NCBI RefSeq assembly: GCF_008831285.2
Contig: NC_045140.1
Span: 29,531,978-29,564,477 of the forward strand
Origin: Nymphaea colorata
Taxonomy: Eukaryota; Streptophyta; Magnoliopsida; Nymphaeales; Nymphaeaceae
Length of the DNA stretch: 32,500 nucleotides
Reading direction: 5' to 3'
Made by a program: the position numbers and the translations under genes. The notes below the pieces were generated by a model. The model was given only the letters and a program-made list of their open reading frames with translations. It did no database searches and was not told the origin of the DNA. Positions 22,677-32,040 of this stretch are shown here, in pieces. Within the stretch, counting starts at the first letter, position 1; the number at the start of each line of letters is the position of its first letter.

Positions 22677-22688
22677 TGGTATCAGAGC
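22677..22688 (+). other. Primer-binding site, element D
   Basis: TGGTATCAGAGC, two bases after the LTR end at 22674; initiator tRNA-Met type, identical to the site at 17005. Confidence 0.94.
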
Positions 22689-23240
22689 TACCTTGGGGTA
22701 TATTCTGTTTGTTTGAGCACCCGAAGACTGAAGAATCGGCTCCACCAAAGGCAGCTTGTTCGGTTTTCTTGTCAGAGGGCAGATTAGGCAGTGGCTTCCT
22801 AGTTGATATTTCGGATTTCTGTTAGTGGTGAGTTTCGGTCTTCTTGTTCACGGTTACCGTACGTTAGTGTAGTTCTAGGCTTCGCTTGCTCTCTTTTAGC
22901 AAGTGTAGGGCTGTACACCTTGTACACCCGAGGGTAGCCAAGCTTGAGGTGCGTCGCCGAGACACCAGGCGGGTGTGGCGATTTAGGCTCCTTGAGCCCG
23001 GCCGAGAGCGAAGCGGGACTGCCGAGGCGCTAAGGCGTAGCGCGGCAGTAGACGGGCCAACCCGTCTCCCTTGCCTTAGAACGCACGCGGCATCAGCGGC
23101 AGCGGCAACGTGCAGAGGGCAGATTCAGTCTAGTTAGGCCAGCGTAGGTTAAGAGTGGCAGTTTTTACAGTTTTTGGATTCTTAGGCCAGCGTAGTTAGG
23201 AGTAGATACAGTGTTGCCTTGGCGGTTTCAAGCCATCCAA
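22689..23240 (+). other. Untranslated leader of element D between PBS and gag
   Basis: 552 nt, against 208 nt in element 2. It holds a TGTACACC(T/C) tandem pair (22912-22929), a CTTGCT-N7-AGCAAG hairpin (22885-22903), a GC-rich stretch at about 22935-23070, and two copies of TTAGGCCAGCGTAG (23134-23147 and 23182-23195). Leaders of this type carry dimerisation and packaging signals; which part does so here cannot be told. An in-frame ATG at 23211 would add ten residues to gag, but the homologous start is at 23241. Confidence 0.7.
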
Positions 23241-26200
23241 ATGGCCAAATCCAAGAAGAACCTCAACGTTGAGGAAGGCACCGCCGATGAGGGCCAAACC
23301 GAGGCACCTCATCACTCTGAATCCGTAGAGATTCAAGAACCCCTTGCCGGTCGCATCCTACAGCTAGAGCGGGATTTTAACCGCTGGAAAAGAGAGATGC
23401 AAAATATGGACCAGCAACGAAGAAATGAGGCCGTCCGTAGAGAGGAGGAACAACAACGAGAAACCAATGAGAAGAAGGGCATGCTTAAAGCAATTACAGC
23501 CCACCTCAACATTGGTACAGATCGACCAACTTCGGACCCCTCCACATCAGGTCGAGACAAGGGCAAGGGCAGATATGTCGAAGCGGACACCCATGACGCT
23601 TCACATCTAGGCACCCCTTGTGAAGGTGCCGGAAGGGGCAGAATGCACCCACCGTCGGATCGCACTCAACAAGAGATGCGAAGTTCCTTCCAACAGCAAC
23701 GCATTGGAAATCATAGCCAAAGCCAAAGCTTTTATGGCTCGGAAGGAGAGGAGGGTGAATCTCCTCAAAGAGAAAGAAGAAGAACCAGCTCTCGTCAAGA
23801 AGAGAGAAGAACCCCCACCGTTAGATACGAATTTCCTAAGTTCAATGGGGAAGGATTGCGAGAGTGGCTCTTCATGGCAGAGCGTTACTTTGTTTGTCAT
23901 CGTATTCCGGAGGAAGAATGGATAGAAATCGCGGCCGCCAACACCACTGGCGAAGCCACGACCCAATATCTCTGGTTTGATCACAAAACTAGAGAACCAA
24001 CTTGGGAGAAGTTCAAAGCGAGCTTCCAACTCCGATTCGGTGAATCCACCTATTTGGACTACGACGAAGACTTGAAAAAGTTAGTCCAAAGAACGACTGT
24101 ACCAGCCTACCACAAGGAATTCATCCGTTTGGCTAGCCGAGTCCAATGGACCGAGAAGGCACTTATTGGAGCCTTCAAAGGTGGATTGAAGCAAGAGGTT
24201 GTCCTGGAAATGAAAGTTCAAAATTATGACACCCTCGAAGAATGTTTTGCCATGGCGCGTATATGTGAAGAGCGCCTTGAGGAGAAGCGAGCCTTAAAAA
24301 GGACTCGCAAGTTTGATAAGCAGAAGAGGAAACCGGCGTTCTCTTCTAGCTCACGGCCTAGGGGAAATGAATCAACTCCCTACCCACCTCGACGGGAGTT
24401 CAGGGCCGATACAAGATCTGGTAGGAACCCCCCTACCCGCTACCTCACACCGAAGCAAATCGAGGAATATAGAAGAAAAGGCTTATGCTATCGTTGTGAG
24501 GCCAAATGGGACAAGAACCATCAATGCAAATCCTTCTTCCATGTGATGGTAGTGAATGATCCCGAAACCAGCACCAGCTCGGATAGTGAATCATCCACGA
24601 GTTCACCTTCCAGCTCGAGTTCCTCTTCCGAGGAAGAGGTACAAACAAAGAGAAAAGCCAAGAGGCCAGTAAGAGAAGAAAAGAAACAAGAGGAGACTCA
24701 AAAAGCCGAAGGCAAGACCGATGAAGGAGAGTCTCTTCACACCATCCAAGACCCCCACAAGCCCAACGCCATGAGAGTATTTGGGCGCATCAACGGGCAA
24801 AAAGTTTTGATTTTGCTTGATTGTGGAGCAACAAACAACTTCCTCACTGAGGAAGCAGCCCAAAGATGTAAAGTTGCCTTGCAACCAAGTGAACCCCAGA
24901 CTATTGTCGTGGGAGGGGGCCACCGGCTGAAATGCATGCATGAAGTGAAGGATATGGAGGTCGCCATCAAGAAGAGAACCTTCAAGGTTGACTCTCTCGT
25001 CATACCCTTAGACGGCGTTGATCTCGTTCTTGGCATGTCATGGTTCTTGGCGTGGAAAGACATACACTGGGACGTCAAAAATTTTACAATGACGTTTATC
25101 CCAGAAGGTGATGGAGAGCCCATCACGTTGCAAGGACTAGCCAGCACGACAAGCCCTAAGGCCGCCCTGCGTTGCCTCGACCAGGAGCAGCCCGCTTGCT
25201 GGGTCCTTACGCTAGCTACAGATGTTCCGGGATCGGATGAGACAACTGAAGAACCGATCCCACCCTCAATTCAAAATGTATTGAACGAGTTCCCGGAGAT
25301 ATTTGCGGAACCAAAAGGCCTACCACCTCAGAGGGCCTATGACCACCGCATAGTACTCACGCAAGGAGCTGAGCCTGTGAACGTCAGGCCTTATCGGTAT
25401 GGGCATAGTCAGAAGGCGGAAATAGAACGCCTCGTGAAAGAGATGCTCCATGATGGTATCATCCGTCCGAGCTGTAGTCCGTTCTCTTCTCCAGTCCTTT
25501 TGGTGAAAAAGAAAGACAACACATGGAGATTTTGTATAGACTACAGAGCATTAAACGAGGTAACCGTCAAGGATCGGCACCCAATACCGGTTATAGATGA
25601 GTTGTTGGATGAGCTCGCCAGCGCCACAATCTTTTCAAAGATAGACCTTCGCGCCGGCTATCATCAAATAAGAATGCAAGGCGAAGATATCTCTAAGACT
25701 GCTTTCCGGACGCACGATGGGCATTACGAATTCTTAGTAATGCCATTTGGTTTAACAAACGCACCAGCCACCTTTCAGAGGTGCATGAATGATGTATTTC
25801 GGGAGCACCTACGCAGTTTTGTCTTGGTCTTCTTTGACGACATCCTCATCTACAGCAAGAGTGAGGAAAAGCATCGGGAACACCTGAGCATAACGCTAAG
25901 CATATTAAAGGAACATCAGCTTTTTGCGAAGATGTCCAAGTGTAGCTTTGGACAATCTTCAATTGGGTATCTCGGGCACATTGTGTCGCGAGAAGGGGTT
26001 CGAGCAGACCCCGAAAAATTGCAAGCCATGGAGAAATGGCCACTGCCCAAAGATCTGAAAGGTCTACGAGGCTTCCTTGGACTCACAGGGTACTACAGGA
26101 GGTTTATACAAGGATACGGTATTATTGCACAACCTCTAACCCAAATGCTGAAAAAAGGAGCTTTTCAATGGACAGAGAAATCTGGGGTCGCATTTGACAA

Positions 26201-28385
26201 ACTCAAATCGGCCTTGATGACCGCTCCAGTTTTGACACTCCCCGACTTCACTAAGACCTTTACAATTGAAACCGATGCATGTGAAGTTGGCGTTGGGGCC
26301 GTACTCGGCCAAGAGGGTCATCCCATCGCATACATGTCGAAGGCCCTAACCAGTAGGGTGAAACCTCTCTCAACGTATGAGAAGGAATTGCTTGCCATTG
26401 TGATTACGGTGGAGAAATGGCGTCCTTATCTGATTGGACGCAGATTTATAGTAAGGACCGATCAGAATAGTTTGAGATACATGCTTAAGCAACGTGTATC
26501 CACCCCCACACAGCAACACAGGTTAGCCAAATTATTGGGGTACGATTTTGAGATCGAATACAAGAAAGGTCCTGAAAATAAGGCGGCCGATTCCCTATCA
26601 CGCCTTACCGAACAGTTCATGACACTGTCAGTGGTGGAAACCAACTTATGGGTACGATTGGCCAACGATCAAGATAATGACCAATCGACCAAGTTACTTA
26701 AGGCTGCAGAAAAGCAGAATCCGGGTTCCATCCCTTTACATTCGGTTAAAGGGGATCTTCTTTTTAGGAAGGGTCGAGCTGTTGTCCCTCCTAATTCAGA
26801 GCTGAAACGAGAACTTCTGCAGCATTTCCATGACTCGCCTGCTGCAGGACACGAAGGGGTCGCGAAGACCGTAAGTAGAGTCAAGGCCCAGTTCTGGTGG
26901 CGAGGACTGAAGGCCGACGTGCAAAGATATATCCGTCAGTGCAAAATCTGCCAGAGGGAGAAATATGAGGCGATCAAGCCTCCCGGGCACCTAAATCCTC
27001 TCCCCATCCCTACACGACCATGGACGGATATCACCATGGATTTCATTGATGCTATGCCTCGCTCAGAAGGAAAAGAGGCAATACTAGTTGTGGTTGATAG
27101 GCTGTCTAAATACAGCCACTTTGCACCATTGCCACGGCTGTACCAAGGGCCAATGGTGGCTCACGTCTTCCAGGAGTATGTTGGAAAGCTCCACGGGATG
27201 CCTCAGACGATCATCTGCGACAGAGACTCAATTTTTATGAGCGCGTTCTGGAAGGAGTACATGAAGACGTTAGGTACAAAACTTCGGTTCAGCACTACCC
27301 ATCACCCGCAAACCGACGGGCAAAGCGAGATTGTAAATCGGTCTCTCGAGACTTATCTCAGATGCTTCGCGGGAGAAAGACCTAATTCATGGGTCAAATA
27401 CTTACCCTGGGCCGAGTGGTCTTACAACACGAGTTGGCACTCGTCTGCAGGGATGACTCCCTATGAGGCAGTCTACGGGTTTCCACCTCCCACAATTCCT
27501 ACGTATGAGGGAGGTAGTGCTTTAGAAGATAACGTGGACTGCGAGCTGCGCACAAGAGAAGAGGTCCTGGACTCCTTAAAACAAAATTTGATTAAGGCGC
27601 AGAACAGGATGAAGCAGGTCTACGATAAGGGTAGACAAGACCGAGAATTTGAAGAGGGGCAGTACGTATGGTTGAAGAGGCTTCCTCTGAAGCAGAAGTC
27701 TCTAGTGGGGCAGCCATACTCGAAACTTCTGCCACGTTACTATGGGCCATATCCCATATTACAGAAAGTCGGCAAGGCCGCATACCGATTGGGATTGCCC
27801 AGAGAGGCACAAGTCCACCCTGTGTTTCATGTCTCCCGCTTGAAACCACATCAAGGCGAGATACCGACTATAGTGGAACACGTGCCAGACCAGTTGCCAA
27901 CGCCTTACAGAATTTTAAAGCACAGATACACGAGAAGGCAAGGCAGAACAAGGCATGAAGTACTGATCGAGTGGGAAGGCCCCGACCAAGGAACCTCTTG
28001 GGAAGAATTTGGGTCAGTTGCTCATCGTTTTCCCTCTTCCAGCGCTCGAGGACAAGCGCAAGGTAGGGAGGGGGAATCTGTTACGGACCTACCAGATGGT
28101 CCAGACCCAGGCGAGGCTGAACAGCCCGAGCCAAGCACTAGACGGAGAAGAGCGTCAGATTTATGGGTTCGGTCTTTGCAGCACTTAGCCGAAGAAGCTC
28201 CCAAAGAGGCTAACGAAGCACCCGGTCAGGTTGCAGTGGGAGGAGCGGGAGGAGCAGCCATGTCCGCAACGGTGCTCGAACAGGATGAACCTCAGGGTCA
28301 CACTGAACCGGTTGTAGAACTCACCGAGCGTAGGCTAGACGCACCCAAATCGAGTTCGACTTTCTCAACCCGCGAGGTCGTCTAA
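23241..28385 (+). CDS. gag-pol: gag-pol polyprotein of element D, uninterrupted (1714 aa)
   Basis: The start MAKSKKN is chosen because it aligns with MGKSKKN of element 2. Domains in residues: coiled coil about 35-90; capsid-like gag 196-348; CCHC knuckle 416-429; Ser-rich linker about 442-463; retropepsin with DCG (Asp 527); RT 718-936 with Asp 802 and FFDD (866-867); RNase H about 990-1125 with Asp 1012; integrase HHCC finger (His 1197, His 1204, Cys 1234, Cys 1237); DDE triad Asp 1267, Asp 1327, Glu 1363 (35 residues between the last two); GPYP at 1502-1505; chromodomain 1557-1600. From residue 1613 the protein is encoded inside the 3' LTR. Gag and pol share one frame with no frameshift. 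The chromodomain is expected to steer integration to heterochromatin. Oddities are the DCG protease motif and QQHR (1091-1094) where the other copies read QRW. The 5' promoter is missing. Confidence 0.95.
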   Translation: MAKSKKNLNVEEGTADEGQTEAPHHSESVEIQEPLAGRILQLERDFNRWKREMQNMDQQRRNEAVRREEEQQRETNEKKGMLKAITAHLNIGTDRPTSDPSTSGRDKGKGRYVEADTHDASHLGTPCEGAGRGRMHPPSDRTQQEMRSSFQQQRIGNHSQSQSFYGSEGEEGESPQRERRRTSSRQEERRTPTVRYEFPKFNGEGLREWLFMAERYFVCHRIPEEEWIEIAAANTTGEATTQYLWFDHKTREPTWEKFKASFQLRFGESTYLDYDEDLKKLVQRTTVPAYHKEFIRLASRVQWTEKALIGAFKGGLKQEVVLEMKVQNYDTLEECFAMARICEERLEEKRALKRTRKFDKQKRKPAFSSSSRPRGNESTPYPPRREFRADTRSGRNPPTRYLTPKQIEEYRRKGLCYRCEAKWDKNHQCKSFFHVMVVNDPETSTSSDSESSTSSPSSSSSSSEEEVQTKRKAKRPVREEKKQEETQKAEGKTDEGESLHTIQDPHKPNAMRVFGRINGQKVLILLDCGATNNFLTEEAAQRCKVALQPSEPQTIVVGGGHRLKCMHEVKDMEVAIKKRTFKVDSLVIPLDGVDLVLGMSWFLAWKDIHWDVKNFTMTFIPEGDGEPITLQGLASTTSPKAALRCLDQEQPACWVLTLATDVPGSDETTEEPIPPSIQNVLNEFPEIFAEPKGLPPQRAYDHRIVLTQGAEPVNVRPYRYGHSQKAEIERLVKEMLHDGIIRPSCSPFSSPVLLVKKKDNTWRFCIDYRALNEVTVKDRHPIPVIDELLDELASATIFSKIDLRAGYHQIRMQGEDISKTAFRTHDGHYEFLVMPFGLTNAPATFQRCMNDVFREHLRSFVLVFFDDILIYSKSEEKHREHLSITLSILKEHQLFAKMSKCSFGQSSIGYLGHIVSREGVRADPEKLQAMEKWPLPKDLKGLRGFLGLTGYYRRFIQGYGIIAQPLTQMLKKGAFQWTEKSGVAFDKLKSALMTAPVLTLPDFTKTFTIETDACEVGVGAVLGQEGHPIAYMSKALTSRVKPLSTYEKELLAIVITVEKWRPYLIGRRFIVRTDQNSLRYMLKQRVSTPTQQHRLAKLLGYDFEIEYKKGPENKAADSLSRLTEQFMTLSVVETNLWVRLANDQDNDQSTKLLKAAEKQNPGSIPLHSVKGDLLFRKGRAVVPPNSELKRELLQHFHDSPAAGHEGVAKTVSRVKAQFWWRGLKADVQRYIRQCKICQREKYEAIKPPGHLNPLPIPTRPWTDITMDFIDAMPRSEGKEAILVVVDRLSKYSHFAPLPRLYQGPMVAHVFQEYVGKLHGMPQTIICDRDSIFMSAFWKEYMKTLGTKLRFSTTHHPQTDGQSEIVNRSLETYLRCFAGERPNSWVKYLPWAEWSYNTSWHSSAGMTPYEAVYGFPPPTIPTYEGGSALEDNVDCELRTREEVLDSLKQNLIKAQNRMKQVYDKGRQDREFEEGQYVWLKRLPLKQKSLVGQPYSKLLPRYYGPYPILQKVGKAAYRLGLPREAQVHPVFHVSRLKPHQGEIPTIVEHVPDQLPTPYRILKHRYTRRQGRTRHEVLIEWEGPDQGTSWEEFGSVAHRFPSSSARGQAQGREGESVTDLPDGPDPGEAEQPEPSTRRRRASDLWVRSLQHLAEEAPKEANEAPGQVAVGGAGGAAMSATVLEQDEPQGHTEPVVELTERRLDAPKSSSTFSTREVV
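28065..28076 (+). other. Polypurine tract, element D
   Basis: AGGGAGGGGGAA, two bases before the 3' LTR. It encodes part of the polyprotein (GREGES) at the same time. Confidence 0.9.
28230..28259 (+). other. VAVGGAGGAA segment of the LTR-encoded tail
   Basis: The ten-residue Gly/Ala motif VAVGGAGGAA is present in the tails of A (3760-3789), B (about 13137-13166) and D, although the flanking tail residues differ between families. It follows the basic cluster (TRRRRAS in D). Function unknown. Confidence 0.7.
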
Positions 28386-28683
28386 GACCAAGGGTCTTAA
28401 GCAAATGGCTCGGTCATTCAGACCGAGCCCTTATACTCCAAATGCGAAGTGAGGGCGCTTACCCTCACGAGGTCCCCCTCCTTGGGCTCACAAGGTTCAA
28501 GGAGTCGATTTTAGTACTTAGGCGTTTTTTAGCATTTGATCTTCGTTTTTATTAACTCATTTTACTTAGCGCCTTGGAGAATTGAAGTAGAGACCTAAGC
28601 CGGCAGGTTGTGCCGAGCGCACTTAAGTTTTGGACTTTGGTTTTTGGATCCGCGCATGTAAATATCGGATCATATTAGGATTG

Positions 28684-28690
28684 TATATAA
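28684..28690 (+). promoter_or_regulatory. TATA box in 3' LTR of D
   Basis: TATATAA, 605 bp into the LTR, in a TTGTATATAAGG context. As it lies in the 3' LTR, transcription from it would run outward into the host repeat at 31794, not into gag. Confidence 0.7.
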
Positions 28691-29663
28691 GGATTTGGAT
28701 CCTTTGTAAATCTATCTAAGAAATCATATTTTGGCTCATTTGCAAGTTTCGACTCTCTCTCCTCTCCGAGGATTCCATCTCTTCGACCCCCTCTCTCTAC
28801 CCGAGTTAGGAGCGTCTCCATCCGAATCCCCTTGCCCCCGTCGTCCGTGTAGACCTCGGCCTCAAGGAAGAAAAACAAGGCGGATCCCCTCCCACCGGCG
28901 GTGATCCCTCCTCGTCCACGCTTGCCTCTACGTTGAAGGTCAACAGCCCGAACATTGGTGCCTTCCCCTTGAACACGAAGGAGAAGAAAGGCTGAGTTCG
29001 GCACAAGAGAAGATCGAAGTCCCCAAGGCTTCGATTCGACGGCTTAACAAGGTTAGTACTCGGATCATTGAACTCTTCCATTCGGCTTGGAGTTGTTCGC
29101 TTCCGGAGCCTCACCCGCGACCTAGGCCCTTTGCTCGGCATACCCGAGTGACTGGTTTGAGGATCCACGGTGCCCCTCCCTTGGTGCACTCTCTTCCCCG
29201 CTTGGAATCGGTTTTCTATCCGTAGTAACCAACCCAAGCCACCCCTCACGGTTCACGACGGCTGCATCAACAAAAAGATCACTTCCACCGTCGGCTCCAA
29301 ATTGAAGTTGGTGAGAAATCCAGCTGCTTTGAAGGACTCAAAATCACGGTTCAATATCGAGGTTTGGGCCCCTAAACCACTTCATTGGAATCGCCTCTTC
29401 GTGCTGAGCAACATAGATGAATTTGGGCAAATTCGGCCCACGAGAAGATACAAATCGCCTCGGCCGGAAATCTGGTCGGAGCTAAGACGCCGCTGCAACT
29501 CCTAGCGTCAACCATTGTTCCCGGCGTGAAGGACAGTCCTGCCCCTTCGCCATCGAAGGCCCCTGCAGATTCGAGAAGGGCACAAGCGTCAATTCGGACG
29601 AGGAGCTAACCCTAGCCGCGGCGCGTGAAGGAGCGCCTTCCCTTGGCCGCCGGTCTATTCTGG

Positions 29664-29669
29664 GTAAGT
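29664..29669 (+). other. Candidate 5' splice site in LTR leader (D)
   Basis: TGG/GTAAGT aligns with the donor at 5127 of element A. The matching T-rich acceptors ending in AG lie nearer the LTR 3' end (positions equivalent to 22250 and 22596 in the 5' LTR). Unproven. Confidence 0.4.
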
Positions 29670-30320
29670 TTCCCTATCGCGAACCCTAGCCGCTCGATTC
29701 TCCACGTGTCAAGCATCCACCAACCCGCGTCTTACCCTGTCCTCGTAGCCAGCCACGTGTCCTCACCAGCTAGCCTAGTCCCCTCCGAGAATCCCTCTTG
29801 GATCACGAGCTCCCCGCTCGCACTTGTCACCTCCGCCACCTTCCTTTTTGGCATATTTTCCCTTGCGTCAAACCCTAACGCCTCAGCCCTCCATCGTGAC
29901 ACTTGTCCGCATCTCAGCCCTCTCGCGCCTAGTCACCCGCCTACGTGTCTGCCACCTGTCCCGCTTGGTCCCACTTGGAGCCTCGCCCAGTCCACGCGGC
30001 TGCCACCTCACCAAACCGCGTGCCACCTACACCCGAGCGTTTTGGCAAGTCCCTAGCCGCGCGCTCCCCTTTCCTGTTTTCTCGCCCATCTCCTCTGTCG
30101 TCATCTCAACCCTAAACCGCAGTCCTCCTTCACCGCTCATCTCCTCCACGTGTCACCCATCTCGTTAGAGAGAGAGAACTCGAGGAATCTCGAGTGCCAC
30201 CTCCCTGATTGCTTAATCTCCTTAGCAATCAATCTCGATCTCCTTCCTACTTTCTAGGATCGTGATCTCTTCTTCCCTTCTCGCTAGCCTTTCCCCTAGC
30301 GAGCTTCTCTTGGAGCCGTT

Positions 30321-30342
30321 GATCTTGCCACGTGGCGAGATC
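30321..30342. promoter_or_regulatory. G-box palindrome in 3' LTR of D
   Basis: A 22-bp palindrome with one mismatched pair around GCCACGTGGC; the corresponding copies are at 5784, 9068, 14879 and 21202. Confidence 0.58.
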
Positions 30343-31793
30343 CGACGCACTCATTTGGCTAGACCGCCAAGTCCGAACCCACCTAGCTAGGTTAGCCTCT
30401 TGCGTCGCCTACCCTAGGAGCTCACTTCCCACCCTCGATCCGAACCCACTTGACCTTAGGACTTAGTCAACCCTCTGACTTCTAGACTTATCCCACTAGG
30501 TCAACCCTCCAGCTTGACCTAACCCTAGTCTTCTCGAGCCTACCTCGAGATTGCCCGAACCTAATTCAACCGGACCCATCACTTGGTCCAATAGTCAACC
30601 TACCCTCTAGAACCCACTACCGCACTCGGTCGCTCTTGACCAACTCCCCCGAGCTTAGGCTCAACCCTAGCCAACCCGCATTGGCCTACCCTCTTAGTTA
30701 GAAACCCTAACACCCCTCCTAAACCTCATCTCTCCCTCGGCCTACCCCATCCTTAACCTCTCTTAACCAGACCGACCATACCCTTCTAGAGCCCAGTCGT
30801 TGCCGAGCCCAGCCGTGCCTTAGTTAGGATTAGGTGTAGCTGTTCCGTCGGCCGCCCCCGTGGTCGACCCTCTTCCGTCGGCACCTTGCCGGCGTCCGTG
30901 GCCGAGCCACACCCACAGAAGGAAGGTAGGCGCTGCCGATCACGGCACTCGCCCCCCTCGTCACTCTGCCGGAGTCCGCGTTGCAGCAGCAGCATCGGCG
31001 CACTCGGACGCGCGCCCTCCGCCGACCAACCGTCAGCGCAGTCGGCACCCGTCACGCGGCCAGCGTTGGCCGAGCCATCCCGGCCGGCTCTCTCTCTACG
31101 CCAGCAGCGTCGGCGTCCAGCAGCAGTCAGGCCGAGCGCTCCCCGCCGGTCTCCCCGCCTTTGCAGCAAGCTACGAGGAGGCTCGCCTCAAGCAGACTTC
31201 TTTGATCCGTAGCTGCAATATCCGAGGCACGGTCTTAGCCTCGGATCCCTCTCGATACAGCCAAGGATCCGCCTTGGCCGGTAACGTTCTCATAGTCCCC
31301 CTTGTAGTTTCGGGTGGGAGCATTTGCTTTTGCATTAGGAACTTGCTAGTTTGCTTATTGCTGTTTTAGCCCGGGCTTAGACCCATCGTCCGTCTCGTGG
31401 TACCTCGGAGGCCGTAGGCCAAAGACACGACCACCGCGGGCCTAGCCGTCCTATTTGGGATTTGGGGCGTGGTTTGAACGTTAGTAGTGGTTTGTTATGG
31501 TTTGGGAGTGAGCTGCGAGTGATTTTCTGTATCGAACACGTTTGTAAAGCCTCGCACCTTGTTTTAGTCGCTTGTAGTAGGATTAGCCGTAGGTAGGCTT
31601 TTTGGGAAAGGGTCAACTCGCACTTGTATTCCACTACCTAGGGAATTTTCCGCCGCGGTCCTGTCCGGCGGGGTAGACCTTTGTACTAAATTTTGCTAGG
31701 ATTTTTGGTTTTTAGATTACCTCAAGGAGACTTGGGAACTAGGACTCGTACTTGGTTCGCGCTTTCTAGCCGCAACCGGGTGAGTGCCTAACA

Positions 31794-32040
31794 GTATCCC
31801 TAGTGTTCCCGACGCTGTTCGCGAGCAGCGGAAGACCGGGCACAGGAGGGACTACAGCAACCGATTGATGCAAATGATCTCCCATACATGTGATTTGGGC
31901 GACGGCTCCCGGGTAAAAGGGGCTAACGCGAAAATCACTTGGTCTACCATAAGTATTTTTGAAGTACGAATCCGCCTTGTGTATCCCTAGTGTTCCGAGC
32001 ACTTTCCACAAGCAGCGGAAGACCGGGCACAAGAGGGACT
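31794..32040. repeat. 247-bp direct duplication, right copy
   Basis: It starts GTATCCCTAG directly after the LTR end and finishes GGACT, after which host repeat continues (ACAGCAAGG). The left copy at 10838-11084 instead continues into pol at the same GGACT. Three substitutions separate the copies. Confidence 0.95.

Larger units (their letters stand above)
20711..31793 (+). mobile_element. Element D: chromovirus with intact gag-pol and 5'-truncated 5' LTR
   Basis: In order: partial 5' LTR, PBS, leader, uninterrupted gag-pol, PPT, complete 3' LTR. The 5' LTR lacks about 1742 bp relative to its partner, so the TATA box is gone. The right end is normal and is followed by GTATC. An uninterrupted host version of that site, TTCTGTATCCCTAG, exists at 10834-10847, consistent with GTATC as the 5-bp target duplication. 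The left target copy is lost. Confidence 0.93.
28079..31793 (+). repeat. 3' LTR of element D (3715 bp, complete)
   Basis: It begins TGTTACGG and ends GCCTAACA. Bases 28079-28385 code for about 102 residues of the polyprotein tail. The TATA box is at 28684, a CT-rich tract near 28752-28800, a splice-donor-like site at 29664, a G-box palindrome at 30321-30342, a W-box-like cluster at about 30350-30690, a GC-rich stretch near 30830-31170, and the conserved terminal block near 31660. No host gene is seen inside. It is the only full-length LTR of this subtype in the window; the 5' partner is partial and the LTR of A has deletions. Confidence 0.95.

Noticed and set aside
23211-23240. Upstream in-frame ATG as gag start of D
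   Set aside because: The next Met, at 23241 (MAKSKKN), aligns with the start of the other family's gag (MGKSKKN); the upstream ten residues have no counterpart.
20711-31793. Element D as a simple nested insertion into element 2
   Set aside because: There is no full 5' LTR or target duplication at 20702-20711, and host repeat, not the remainder of element 2, follows D's right end.
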